From positions 310,001-374,000 of the forward strand of contig NZ_JAIWJY010000001.1 in NCBI RefSeq assembly GCF_028829235.1: a DNA stretch of 64,000 nt, given 5' to 3'. The notes below the pieces were generated by a model, which saw only the letters and a program-made list of their open reading frames with translations, was not told the origin of the DNA and ran no database searches. Below are positions 1 to 8,252 of the stretch, piece after piece. This DNA is from Tenacibaculum larymnensis (GTDB lineage: Bacteria > Bacteroidota > Bacteroidia > Flavobacteriales > Flavobacteriaceae). Position numbers and translations under genes: made by a program. Position 1 is the first letter of the stretch, and each line of letters begins with the position of its first letter.

Positions 1-703
1 CTTTTTTTGTTCTAGCCCATCCTTTTGTTTGTCTGTAGCCTGTTACCAGCGAATCATTTTCAACACGGATAAATGTCCATACATTTTTGTTGTCATGATG
101 ATATACATTGTATACTAAATCTAGAATAATGTGTGCGTTGTCTGATTTTGGAAACGTATATTGATGAAAACCTACACGTTCACTTGCAGTAAGCTCTGCT
201 TTAATATTATAACTATCTAAGTTTACCTCATAAAACCCAGGAGAAGCTTTTTCTGTATCATGTGAAAAAGTAGAGTAAAAACCTTTGGTTCCTTCTTTCG
301 TTTTTAGTGGATCTAAAACTAAATCACCAGTAGTTGGCATTACTAAAAAGTCTCCAAGATCAGCGTGCCCTGTTCCACTAAAGTTTGTATGTGCAAAACC
401 AATAATGGTTGAGTCTTTATATTGGTATCCTGCACAATACTCATATGTTTCTTTGTTATACCTCCCATCTTCATCAAACATTACCTCAAAATTTGTTTGA
501 GGGCTTAATTGTACCATGCCAAAAGGAGCAGTTGCACCTGGAAAAACATGTCCCATTTTACTGGTTCCAATTAAAGGGTTTACATACTTTGTGTAATCTT
601 TTAAATCCGTACTCTCTTTTGTTATTTTTTTAGAGTTTTTGCTACACCCTATACCTAATAAAAGTATAAAAAGAAGAAGTGATAAGCTTGTTATTTTTTT
701 CAT
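1..703 (-). CDS. GH92 family glycosidase lipoprotein (alpha-mannosidase type), 3' end outside window
   Basis: The reading frame starts at the ATG at 701-703 and stays open to the window edge, so only about 234 N-terminal residues are visible. It begins with a lipoprotein signal (hydrophobic stretch ending in LLGIGC, lipobox Cys20). After that come PLIGT, GHVFPGATAPFGMVQLSPQT and a GFAHTNFSGTGHADLGDF stretch, which are hallmark motifs of the N-terminal domain of glycoside hydrolase family 92. Family members are calcium-dependent exo-alpha-mannosidases that trim N-glycans and yeast mannan; full length is about 700-770 residues. Here it would be a surface or periplasmic lipoprotein. The catalytic C-terminal half is not in the window, so substrate linkage cannot be judged. 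Confidence 0.88.
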   Translation of the reverse strand, partial: MKKITSLSLLLFILLLGIGCSKNSKKITKESTDLKDYTKYVNPLIGTSKMGHVFPGATAPFGMVQLSPQTNFEVMFDEDGRYNKETYEYCAGYQYKDSTIIGFAHTNFSGTGHADLGDFLVMPTTGDLVLDPLKTKEGTKGFYSTFSHDTEKASPGFYEVNLDSYNIKAELTASERVGFHQYTFPKSDNAHIILDLVYNVYHHDNKNVWTFIRVENDSLVTGYRQTKGWARTKK

Positions 704-887
704 ATCGTTAATAAATACAATTGATAACACTAAAAAAATAAAAAAAAGTCATAAATATTGATTTGAATTTCTAAATTCATAAAAAAAGAAAATTCTAAAC
801 TTATTATTTCTTTTTGTTTTATAATAAACATACAAGAAAAAATCCCTTATAAAATACAAGGGATTATTATCATTTATTTATAGTCTT

Positions 888-1421
888 TTACTTTCCTCCG
901 TCTAAATCGTCTTGCCAATTTTTTAGCTCTTGCCATTTACCTTCGTAAGCTAATTTTGCTTGTTTAGGCCATGTATTAGGTTTATGAGCTCTATAACGAT
1001 CTCCTCCGCTTTTTAATACTTCTTGACATTTTTCTACAGATGTTTCTGCTAACGACTTCCAGGTATTGATATTAAAATTATGAAAAAGCTCTTCTATTTT
1101 TGGCCCAATTCCTTCTACTATTTTTAAATCATTCTCTTTTATTTTTTTACCAAAAACCTTTTTAACTTCATTTATATTAAATGTTCTTTGTTCTTCAGAT
1201 ATAGAGGGTGCCATATTAGATTTTGCTAATTTTAAATCGGTTTCTAATACCGATTTACTCTCTTTACAGTTTCTTAAACTTGATTCTAACTTTGCTATTT
1301 TATTTTTTAAGAGAACTATTTCATCTTTCTTAATGTTTTTACTTGATAGCTTTCCTAGTAAATAGCCTAAAATAGCGGTAATTATTGCTACTGCTATTGA
1401 AATTAATATACACCAATTCAT
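888..1421 (-). CDS. Membrane-anchored coiled-coil protein with C-terminal helix-hairpin-helix domain
   Basis: The 177-residue product has one N-terminal membrane helix (about residues 4-23), a charged coiled-coil segment (about 30-70) and a C-terminal domain with DLKIVEGIGPKIEELF (about 98-113), a classic helix-hairpin-helix GxGxK motif. This resembles the flavobacterial proteins annotated as predicted flap-endonuclease-like HHH proteins (COG3743 type), but no nuclease catalytic residues are seen. DNA binding at the membrane is an inference from the HHH motif. The gene is monocistronic, with about 180-bp gaps on both sides. Confidence 0.7.
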   Translation of the reverse strand: MNWCILISIAVAIITAILGYLLGKLSSKNIKKDEIVLLKNKIAKLESSLRNCKESKSVLETDLKLAKSNMAPSISEEQRTFNINEVKKVFGKKIKENDLKIVEGIGPKIEELFHNFNINTWKSLAETSVEKCQEVLKSGGDRYRAHKPNTWPKQAKLAYEGKWQELKNWQDDLDGGK

Positions 1422-1608
1422 GATTTTATTATTCGGTTAATAGTTAGTTAAATTACTGATTGTTAATTTATTAAAAAATATTTAATCTATTAAGAGATTT
1501 TTAAGACCTTATCTTAAATAATTGTTAAGTGTGCATATTTCTTGAAACGTTTTGTTTTTATAGGCGTCTTTTAGCTGTAACCTAATCTTAAAATAAAAAC
1601 TTAACATC

Positions 1609-1992
1609 ATGAAAAAATTTGTATTAACTGCTTTAGCAATCGCTTTATCTTTCGGAACTATTACTGCTGCTTCAACTTCATATGAAGCTCCTGTTAAAAC
1701 TAGCCTAGAATACCCTAACGTAAGTACTTTTTGTAAATTAATTAGAGCCGGAAACTTTGAAGCTGTGAAGGCTATGGTTGAAAACGGAACAGATATTAAC
1801 AGAAAATCTACTGGATTAACTCCTTTAATGTTTGCTGCTAGATATAACAAAGCAGATATTGTTCAATTATTAATTGATAGTGGAGCAAAATTAAAAGTAA
1901 AATCAGAAAGAGGATATACTGCTTTAGAATATGCTAAAATGTCGAAAGCGCATGAAGCTTATACAGTTATTGCTGCTGCTTTAGAAAAATAG
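1609..1992 (+). CDS. Secreted ankyrin-repeat protein
   Basis: The 127-residue product has a Sec signal peptide (about residues 1-20, ending near ITAAS) followed by two to three ankyrin repeats: the region 38-60 with a GADIN-like turn, then GLTPLMFAARYNKADIVQLLIDSGA (about 68-92) and GYTALEYAKMSKAHEAYTVIAAAL (about 99-122). Ankyrin repeats mediate protein contacts; the partner is unknown and it probably acts in the periplasm. An antiparallel reading frame at 1509-1850 has no recognisable features and was discarded in favour of this one. A strong bidirectional terminator follows. Confidence 0.85.
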   Translation: MKKFVLTALAIALSFGTITAASTSYEAPVKTSLEYPNVSTFCKLIRAGNFEAVKAMVENGTDINRKSTGLTPLMFAARYNKADIVQLLIDSGAKLKVKSERGYTALEYAKMSKAHEAYTVIAAALEK

Positions 1993-2017
1993 TATAGCCA
2001 CCAACTTAGTTAAAAAC

Positions 2018-2048
2018 AAAAAGTCTCATCGAAATGATGAGACTTTTT
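2018..2048. terminator. Bidirectional intrinsic terminator
   Basis: A 13-bp perfect stem (AAAAAGTCTCATC / GATGAGACTTTTT) with a 5-nt loop lies between the convergent ankyrin gene and the aldehyde dehydrogenase gene. A/T tracts on both sides allow it to work in both directions. Confidence 0.85.
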
Positions 2049-2072
2049 ATATTTTGAAAACTCTGCACTTTC

Positions 2073-3614
2073 TTATAAATCGAACTTAATTCCTTGTGCT
2101 AATGGTAATTCATCAGAGTAATTTACAGTATTTGTTTGACGACGCATGTATACTTTCCAAGCATCAGATCCAGACTCACGTCCACCACCTGTTTCTTTTT
2201 CACCACCAAAAGCTCCACCAATTTCAGCACCAGAAGTACCAATATTTACATTAGCAATACCACAATCTGATCCTGCAAATGATAAGAATTTTTCAGCTTC
2301 TTTCATTTCGCTTGTCATGATTGAAGAAGATAATCCTTGTGCAACTCCGTTTTGTAATTCAATAGCGTTTTCAACATCTCCTGAATACTTCATTAAGTAT
2401 AAAATTGGAGCAAATGTTTCATGTTGAACAATTTCAAAGTGATTTTCAGCTTCAATAATTGCTGGCTTAACATAACAACCACTTTCGTAACCTTCACCTT
2501 CTAAAACACCTCCTTCAACTAATACTTTACCTCCTTCAGCTTTTGCTTTTTCAATAGCAGCTAAATAGGTATTTACTGAATCTTTATCAATTAATGGTCC
2601 AACGTGATTATTTTCATCTAATGGATTTCCAATCTTAATTTGACCGTAAGCTCCAACAATCGCATCTCTTACTTTATCATATACAGATTCGTGAATGATT
2701 AAACGACGTGTTGAAGTACAACGTTGACCACAAGTACCTACAGCTCCAAATACAGCACCAGGAACTACTACTTTTAAGTCAGCAGTTGGAGTAATGATAA
2801 TTGCATTGTTTCCTCCTAACTCTAATAAAGACTTACCAAAACGCTCAGCAACTTTAGCACCAACAATACGTCCCATTCTTGTAGAACCAGTAGCCGATAC
2901 TAAAGGAATACGTGCATCTTCAGTAATGTATTCACCAACTTTATAATCTCCATTAACAATACAAGAAATTCCTTCTGGTAAATTGTTAGCTTTTAAAACC
3001 TCAGCTATAATATTTTGGCAAGCAACTGAACATAAAGGTGCTTTTTCTGAACCTTTCCATACACATACGTTACCACAAATCCATGCTAAAGCTGTGTTCC
3101 AAGACCAAACAGCAACTGGGAAGTTAAATGCAGATATAATACCAACAACTCCTAATGGGTGCCATTGCTCTCTCATTACGTGTCCTGGTCTTTCTGAAGG
3201 AATTACTTGTCCGTTTAATTGACGAGATAAACCTACAGCAAAATCACAGATATCAATCATTTCTTGAACCTCACCTAAACCTTCTTGGTAAGATTTTCCC
3301 ATTTCATAAGAAACCAACTTACCTAACGGCTCTTTTAACTCTCTTAATTTGTTTCCAAATTGACGTACAATTTCTCCACGTTGAGGTGCAGGCATTGTTC
3401 TCCAGCTTTTAAATGCTGAAGTAGCAGCATCCATCACTTTTTCGTAATCTTCTTTGGTAGAAGCTTTTACTTTTCCTATTAACTTTCCATCTACTGGTGA
3501 ATATGATTCTATAATTTCACCGTTTGAAAAGTTTACTGAACCTGTTGAAGTTCCTTCATTTATCTCTTTTAATCCTAAAGTAGCTAATGCTTCTTTGATA
3601 CCAAAATCTGCCAT
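2073..3614 (-). CDS. Aldehyde dehydrogenase, ALDH7 type (L-piperidine-6-carboxylate / aminoadipate-semialdehyde dehydrogenase-like)
   Basis: This NAD(P)-dependent cytosolic aldehyde dehydrogenase has 513 residues, a typical length. Visible catalytic residues are Asn164 in SAFNFP, Glu265 in LLELGGNN and the nucleophile Cys299 in GQRCTSTRR. The sequence is of the antiquitin (ALDH7) type, for example WHPLGVVGIISAFNFPVAVW at 151-170 and the glycine-rich EIGGAFGGEKETGGGRESGS stretch near the C terminus. Family members oxidise alpha-aminoadipate semialdehyde/piperideine-6-carboxylate in lysine catabolism. No other lysine-degradation gene is adjacent, so the exact substrate is inferred. It is a single gene, divergent from the isoaspartyl peptidase gene. 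Confidence 0.9.
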   Translation of the reverse strand: MADFGIKEALATLGLKEINEGTSTGSVNFSNGEIIESYSPVDGKLIGKVKASTKEDYEKVMDAATSAFKSWRTMPAPQRGEIVRQFGNKLRELKEPLGKLVSYEMGKSYQEGLGEVQEMIDICDFAVGLSRQLNGQVIPSERPGHVMREQWHPLGVVGIISAFNFPVAVWSWNTALAWICGNVCVWKGSEKAPLCSVACQNIIAEVLKANNLPEGISCIVNGDYKVGEYITEDARIPLVSATGSTRMGRIVGAKVAERFGKSLLELGGNNAIIITPTADLKVVVPGAVFGAVGTCGQRCTSTRRLIIHESVYDKVRDAIVGAYGQIKIGNPLDENNHVGPLIDKDSVNTYLAAIEKAKAEGGKVLVEGGVLEGEGYESGCYVKPAIIEAENHFEIVQHETFAPILYLMKYSGDVENAIELQNGVAQGLSSSIMTSEMKEAEKFLSFAGSDCGIANVNIGTSGAEIGGAFGGEKETGGGRESGSDAWKVYMRRQTNTVNYSDELPLAQGIKFDL

Positions 3615-3727
3615 ATTTTATATTGTAATTTTAGTTGTTTAAATTTAGAGCTCAAAACTACGAATAATTTTACAATTAATAAATTAAACAAACAGTGTTG
3701 TTTTTGTTTAAAAATTAACAAATAATC

Positions 3728-4780
3728 ATGAAAAACATTTACCTACTACTTTCTTTACTGTTGTTTTTATCGGCATGTGATACACCTAAAAAAACTTCTA
3801 ATGAACAAAAAGACACTCCTATAAATGAATTTGCAATTATTATTCATGGAGGTGCTGGAACTATACTAAAAAAGAACATGACTCCAGAAAAAGAAGCTGC
3901 TTATAAAACTAAGTTGGAAGAAGCAATTAGAACTGGATATGAGATTTTAAAAAATGGTGGTTCTAGTGGTGATGCTGTTGTAAAAACCATTCAAGTAATG
4001 GAAGAATCTCCTTTGTTTAATGCAGGAAAAGGTGCTGTGTTTACACATGATGAAACTAATGAATTAGATGCTTCTTTTATGGATGGAAAAACACTGAACG
4101 CTGGTGCAGTAGCTGGAGTAAAAGATATAAAAAGCCCTATTGAAGCTGCTAGAATAGTAATGACAAACTCAGATCATGTTATGTTATCTGGTTCTGGTGC
4201 TTCTCAGTTTGCTAAAGAACAAGGGTTAGAAATTGTAGACCCGAGTTATTTTTATACCGAAAATCGCTTTAAATCTTTACAACGAATTAAAGACAAAGAA
4301 AAAACAGCATTAGATCATAATGATAAAGAGGCTTCATTTTATGATGCTGATATTAAAAATAGTAAGTTTGGTACTGTAGGTTGTGTAGCCTTAGATAAAA
4401 ATGGAAATATCACTGCGGGAACTTCTACAGGAGGAATGACTAACAAACGTTGGGGACGTATTGGAGATTCTCCTATTATTGGTTCGGGTACTTATGCAAA
4501 TAATAAAACTTGTGGTGTTTCTTCAACTGGTTGGGGTGAATACTTTATACGATCTCAAGTAGCTTATGATATTTCTGCTCAAATGGAATATCAACAAAAA
4601 TCATTAAAAGAAGCTACTAAAGATGTTATTCAAAACAAATTAACCAAGCTTGGTGGAACTGGTGGTGTAGTTGCCTTAGATAAAAATGGAAATATGTCTT
4701 TTGAATTTAACACTGCTGGAATGTACAGAGCTTCAATGAACGATAAAGGTGATTTAATTATTAAGATTTATAACGATTAA
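3728..4780 (+). CDS. Isoaspartyl peptidase / L-asparaginase lipoprotein (Ntn hydrolase, type 2)
   Basis: The 350-residue product begins with a lipoprotein signal (LSAC, Cys17), so the enzyme is exported. The mature part shows the plant-type/EcAIII asparaginase signatures: IIHGGAG near 38-44, NAGKGAVFT with NELDASFMDG, and the autocleavage site FG-T216-VGCVALD, where Thr216 becomes the N-terminal nucleophile of the beta subunit. GTSTGGMTNK and IIGSGTYA contribute to the substrate site. It removes isoaspartyl residues from dipeptides and hydrolyses asparagine. The 3' end overlaps the convergent downstream gene by 4 bp. Confidence 0.92.
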   Translation: MKNIYLLLSLLLFLSACDTPKKTSNEQKDTPINEFAIIIHGGAGTILKKNMTPEKEAAYKTKLEEAIRTGYEILKNGGSSGDAVVKTIQVMEESPLFNAGKGAVFTHDETNELDASFMDGKTLNAGAVAGVKDIKSPIEAARIVMTNSDHVMLSGSGASQFAKEQGLEIVDPSYFYTENRFKSLQRIKDKEKTALDHNDKEASFYDADIKNSKFGTVGCVALDKNGNITAGTSTGGMTNKRWGRIGDSPIIGSGTYANNKTCGVSSTGWGEYFIRSQVAYDISAQMEYQQKSLKEATKDVIQNKLTKLGGTGGVVALDKNGNMSFEFNTAGMYRASMNDKGDLIIKIYND

Positions 4781-6159
4781 AACTGGTAGCTTAAACCTGT
4801 ATAAACACCTATAAAATAGGGCTGAAACCCATTTGAATCATTTTTAAATGTATTTAATTGGGTTTTTAACATTGGATTAATATTTAAAGACCATTTTTTA
4901 CTGAACTTATAATTAAGATCTATCCCTAAATTTCCACTAAAGTTAATGTCATTTAAGTTATTTGCTTCTCCTGAAGTTGAAAAAGCAGTTGTTTTTAAAT
5001 TCACATCATTCTTATTTAAAAACAAGGAACTAAAACCAACAACTACTTGTGTTTTTAACTTCTTTCCTTCTAATACACTGTACTTAACTTCTACTGGAAC
5101 CTCAATATACCCATAACTTTGATTCAACTCACCATCGAGGCTTCCTGAACTTATAGATACAGAGCTTGTACTAAAACCTGTTTGAGATGTATCATTTAGC
5201 GCGTAACTTTCTCCTGAACTAAAAGCTACATTAGAACTACTTGATTTTACTGGGTTTACAGCTACATTATTATTAGAAAATCCCATTTCCTGTAAATGTA
5301 TTCCAGATTGAAGTGTCCATTTTTTATTCAACTGATATGCTACTTGAACTCCATACGAATAGCTTATATTTCCTTTTGTTGAATTTGATAAACTCGCGTC
5401 TATTGGAGATGATTTAGAAAACGAATTTGAGTTTAATACCGCTACAGTTGGTGAAACGGTCCATAGTTTATTTATTTTTTCCTCTTCATTTTCTTCTTCT
5501 TCACCATTTACAACTGCTAAAAAGTCTTTTTTAGGTTTCAGAACCTGATTAATCGTATCATTTTCTTTTTTCAAAAAGGTATTTTCTTTCTTTTTAAAAA
5601 CTGGCAAGCTATTTTCAAGCTTGCCAGTAAGTTGCACTTGTTTCACAACATCATTATTATCCAGCAAAGCCCCTTCAACTACTCTACTTGACGTGTTGTT
5701 GCTATCCTTTCCATGCAACTCTTTTTTGCTAACCTTCACAACATGATTAGCGGTTAAAACTTCATTTTCATGAAGCTTTTCTTTCAATACATTTTTCTTT
5801 TTCGTTTCTTTTTTTACAATAAGTGTTTCTTCTATATTTTCTTCTGTTGGCTCTTTTAATAAATTGTCTTTTAACTCCTCTTTTTTACTCGATTTTTTTT
5901 CGGGTGCAAACTTAGGTGTTTCAACAATAATAGCATCTATATCCTCTATATTTTCTTCATCCTTAACGTAAGGATAAAATAAAAGCCCAAAAACAAGCAC
6001 AGCAGCAACCCCTCCTGAAAACCACCAAATAGGAAAAACTCGATTTTTTTTCTTTTTTTGGAGCTTTTCTTCAATAGCATTCCATACTCTTTCATTTGGA
6101 GTTACCTCCAAATCTTTAAATTTTTCTTGAAACAGTCTATCGATGTTTTTTTCTTCCAT
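4777..6159 (-). CDS. Anti-sigma-like transmembrane protein with C-terminal outer-membrane-barrel-like domain
   Basis: The 460-residue product starts with a short cytoplasmic region resembling anti-sigma N termini (DRLFQEKFKDLEVTPNERVWNAIEEKL), then one membrane helix (about residues 43-62). A long lysine/glutamate-rich linker (about 65-230) is followed by a serine-rich beta-strand region (about 240-460) that ends in Tyr-Gln-Phe, as outer-membrane barrels do. It lies 3 bp downstream of a sigma-factor gene in the same operon, a layout common in Flavobacteriia. By inference it senses the envelope and controls that sigma factor. The linker could span the periplasm. Confidence 0.72.
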   Translation of the reverse strand: MEEKNIDRLFQEKFKDLEVTPNERVWNAIEEKLQKKKKNRVFPIWWFSGGVAAVLVFGLLFYPYVKDEENIEDIDAIIVETPKFAPEKKSSKKEELKDNLLKEPTEENIEETLIVKKETKKKNVLKEKLHENEVLTANHVVKVSKKELHGKDSNNTSSRVVEGALLDNNDVVKQVQLTGKLENSLPVFKKKENTFLKKENDTINQVLKPKKDFLAVVNGEEEENEEEKINKLWTVSPTVAVLNSNSFSKSSPIDASLSNSTKGNISYSYGVQVAYQLNKKWTLQSGIHLQEMGFSNNNVAVNPVKSSSSNVAFSSGESYALNDTSQTGFSTSSVSISSGSLDGELNQSYGYIEVPVEVKYSVLEGKKLKTQVVVGFSSLFLNKNDVNLKTTAFSTSGEANNLNDINFSGNLGIDLNYKFSKKWSLNINPMLKTQLNTFKNDSNGFQPYFIGVYTGLSYQF

Positions 6160-6162
6160 CAG

Positions 6163-6705
6163 TTATGCTTTTTCCTCTTTTGCTTGATATAGTTCCATTT
6201 CATTTTTCAATATCTGTCTTGCTCTTGATAAATTTGATTTTGATGTTCCTACAGAAATATTTAATAACTCTGCTATTTCTTTATGTGAATAATTATCTAA
6301 CACATACAAGTTAAAAACTAAACGATACCTGTCCGGTAAACTTTGAATTAGTTCTAATAAAATATCAACATTCACTTTTTCAGTTTCAAGCTCCACTTCT
6401 TCTACTATTTCATCATCAGGTGCTTCTGAAACTAAATGCAAAGGTGATTTTTCTCTATACTTTTGTAATGCTGTATTTATGGTTATTCTCTTCATCCATC
6501 CTTCAAAAGATCCTTTATGTTGATATTGAGGCATCTTTTTAAAAATAGTTAAAAAACTATCTTGTAACGTATCTTCCGCATCTTGATAATTACGAGAGTA
6601 CTTTAAACACAGCGCAAAAAGTTTACCAGAAAACAACTGGTAAACTTGAGCTTGCGCTGTGATATTTTGATGACAGCATCCTTGTATGAGTTTTTCTAAA
6701 TTGAT
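6163..6705 (-). CDS. RNA polymerase ECF-type sigma factor (sigma-70 family) with no canonical start codon
   Basis: The frame contains a sigma-2 region (LCLKYSRNYQDAEDTLQDSF, then GSFEGWMKRITINTAL) and a sigma-4 region with an HTH (SHKEIAELLNISVGTSKSNLSRAR), typical of flavobacterial ECF factors. The first available ATG/GTG/TTG is a TTG at 6634-6636, but that would remove about 23 residues (INLEKLIQGCCHQNITAQAQ) that read as normal sigma-2 N-terminal sequence. The extended frame begins with an AUC at 6703-6705, three bases after the stop of the upstream lipoprotein gene. This suggests either a non-canonical, translationally coupled start or a mutated ATG. It is followed by the membrane regulator gene after 3 bp. 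Confidence 0.8.
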   Translation of the reverse strand: MNLEKLIQGCCHQNITAQAQVYQLFSGKLFALCLKYSRNYQDAEDTLQDSFLTIFKKMPQYQHKGSFEGWMKRITINTALQKYREKSPLHLVSEAPDDEIVEEVELETEKVNVDILLELIQSLPDRYRLVFNLYVLDNYSHKEIAELLNISVGTSKSNLSRARQILKNEMELYQAKEEKA

Positions 6706-6706
6706 G

Positions 6707-7111
6707 TTACAAATTTACTGGAATTACCACTTCTTCGTATACATCTTCTCCTTCAGTATTTTTACCTTTCCAAAACTTAAAAACATAATCTTCTTCTTGA
6801 GTTGCCTCAACAGGAAAAGCATATTCTTCTTGTCTCTCTTCTTCAGTACAAGCAACATCAAGAGCTACTATTGCTGTACCAGCTACAATTCTAGTTGTAT
6901 CTACTTTTTGGTAATACAAACCATTAAAAGAGTAGCAGCTGTTGGGTAACGTATACTTTATCTTAATTGTATCAACTTCTCCGAATGTAAAACTTTCAGG
7001 GGTTGTGGCACTATCAACCTTTAAAAACTCATACCTAACATTAGGGCCGTCATCATCTAAACAAGAATAAAACGTAAATACACTTAAAAAAAGGATTAAA
7101 ATTTTTTTCAT
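6707..7111 (-). CDS. Putative lipoprotein of unknown function
   Basis: The 134-residue product has a lipoprotein signal (FTFYSC, Cys17), followed by an acidic LDDDG stretch and a beta-rich body containing three more cysteines region-wide (SCYSF, VACTEEE). I do not recognise the family; similar short lipoproteins are common in Flavobacteriaceae. It is the first gene of the operon with the sigma factor and the barrel-type regulator: its TAA stop (6707-6709) sits directly before the sigma-factor frame, so the sigma factor is probably translated by coupling. It might be the envelope component sensed by the system, which is only an inference. Confidence 0.65.
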   Translation of the reverse strand: MKKILILFLSVFTFYSCLDDDGPNVRYEFLKVDSATTPESFTFGEVDTIKIKYTLPNSCYSFNGLYYQKVDTTRIVAGTAIVALDVACTEEERQEEYAFPVEATQEEDYVFKFWKGKNTEGEDVYEEVVIPVNL

Positions 7112-7202
7112 GACATATATAATTGGGGGTTATTATTATTTTAATTTTCCATGGTTTATATACTAGATGAAAAAAAGTTTAAAAGGTTGCGTCGAATACT
7201 CT

Positions 7203-7210
7203 TACTTTTG
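7203..7210 (+). promoter_or_regulatory. Bacteroidetes -7 promoter element
   Basis: TACTTTTG matches the TAnnTTTG consensus 10 bp before the ATG of the LuxE-like gene. A clear -33 TTG at standard spacing is not seen. Confidence 0.5.
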
Positions 7211-7219
7211 TAAAAGTTT

Positions 7220-8194
7220 ATGAAAAACACCATTTTTAACATACAGTCTACAGAAGATTTTAATAAAACTGCACTGCAAGTTTTTAAACATCAGTTTAAA
7301 AATAATAGGGTATATCGTTCTTTTTGTGATTTGATATACGTTCATCCATCCGATGTACATACTATTGAACAAATCCCCTTCTTACCTATTCAGTTTTTTA
7401 AAACTAGAGAAGTACTTTCATCAACAGGTGAAATCCAAGAAACTTTTACAAGCTCTGGAACTACGGGAAGTACAACTAGTAAACATTTAGTTACTGATTT
7501 GTCTTGGTATGAAACCAGTTACTTAAAAGGTTTTAAGCATTTTTACGGAAATATTGAAGACTATGTTGTGTTAGCTTTACTGCCTAATTACCTTGAGCGA
7601 AAAGGATCTTCTTTAATTTATATGGTTGATGATTTAATTAAGCGTTCTAACCATTCTGAAAGTGGTTTTTATCTTAATAACCTTGACGAACTTGCTAAAA
7701 AACTCATACAATTAGATAAACAAAACAAGAAAGTATTATTAATTGGTGTTTCTTTTGCTTTATTAGATTTAATTGAGCAGTATGAATTCAATCTATCCAA
7801 TACCATTATTATGGAAACTGGTGGAATGAAAGGAAGAAGAAAAGAACTTATTCGTAACGAATTACACACAATTTTAAGTAATGGTTTTGGTGTAAATACA
7901 ATTCATTCTGAATATGGAATGACAGAGTTGTTAAGTCAAGGATATTCAAAAGGAAACGGTATTTTTAACTGTCCTCCTTGGATGCAAATATTAACTCGTG
8001 ATACAGAAGATGCCTTAACTATTTTACCTAAAGGAAGATCTGGTGGAATTAATGTGATTGATTTAGCTAACTATAACTCTTGTTCTTTCATCGCTACACA
8101 AGATTTAGGAAAAGTATATCAAGACAACAGTTTTGAAATTATTGGTCGTTTTGATAACTCTGATATTCGTGGTTGTAATTTAATGGTTTTATAA
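7220..8194 (+). CDS. LuxE/PaaK-like acyl-protein synthetase or acyltransferase
   Basis: The 324-residue cytosolic protein has an adenylate-forming phosphate-binding loop, FTSSGTTGSTTSKH (about residues 76-89), a HSEYGMTELLSQGYS motif (about 229-243) as in PaaK/LuxE enzymes, and a FDNSDIRGCNLMVL tail. LuxE-type enzymes activate fatty acids as acyl-AMP and transfer the acyl group to an enzyme thiol. In flavobacteria homologues are typically annotated as acyl transferases without a defined substrate. It is preceded by a good -7 promoter box. It precedes the FAD-oxidase gene by 58 bp and may share its transcript. Confidence 0.78.
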   Translation: MKNTIFNIQSTEDFNKTALQVFKHQFKNNRVYRSFCDLIYVHPSDVHTIEQIPFLPIQFFKTREVLSSTGEIQETFTSSGTTGSTTSKHLVTDLSWYETSYLKGFKHFYGNIEDYVVLALLPNYLERKGSSLIYMVDDLIKRSNHSESGFYLNNLDELAKKLIQLDKQNKKVLLIGVSFALLDLIEQYEFNLSNTIIMETGGMKGRRKELIRNELHTILSNGFGVNTIHSEYGMTELLSQGYSKGNGIFNCPPWMQILTRDTEDALTILPKGRSGGINVIDLANYNSCSFIATQDLGKVYQDNSFEIIGRFDNSDIRGCNLMVL

Positions 8195-8252
8195 TCCTTT
8201 TTTATTTTTTGCTATCTTACCTTGCTATTAACCTCTATTAGTTCAAGGTATT

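Noticed and set aside
1509..1850. Antisense reading frame over the ankyrin gene
   Set aside because: It has no signal, domain or sensible composition, whereas the plus-strand frame has a signal peptide and clear ankyrin repeats.
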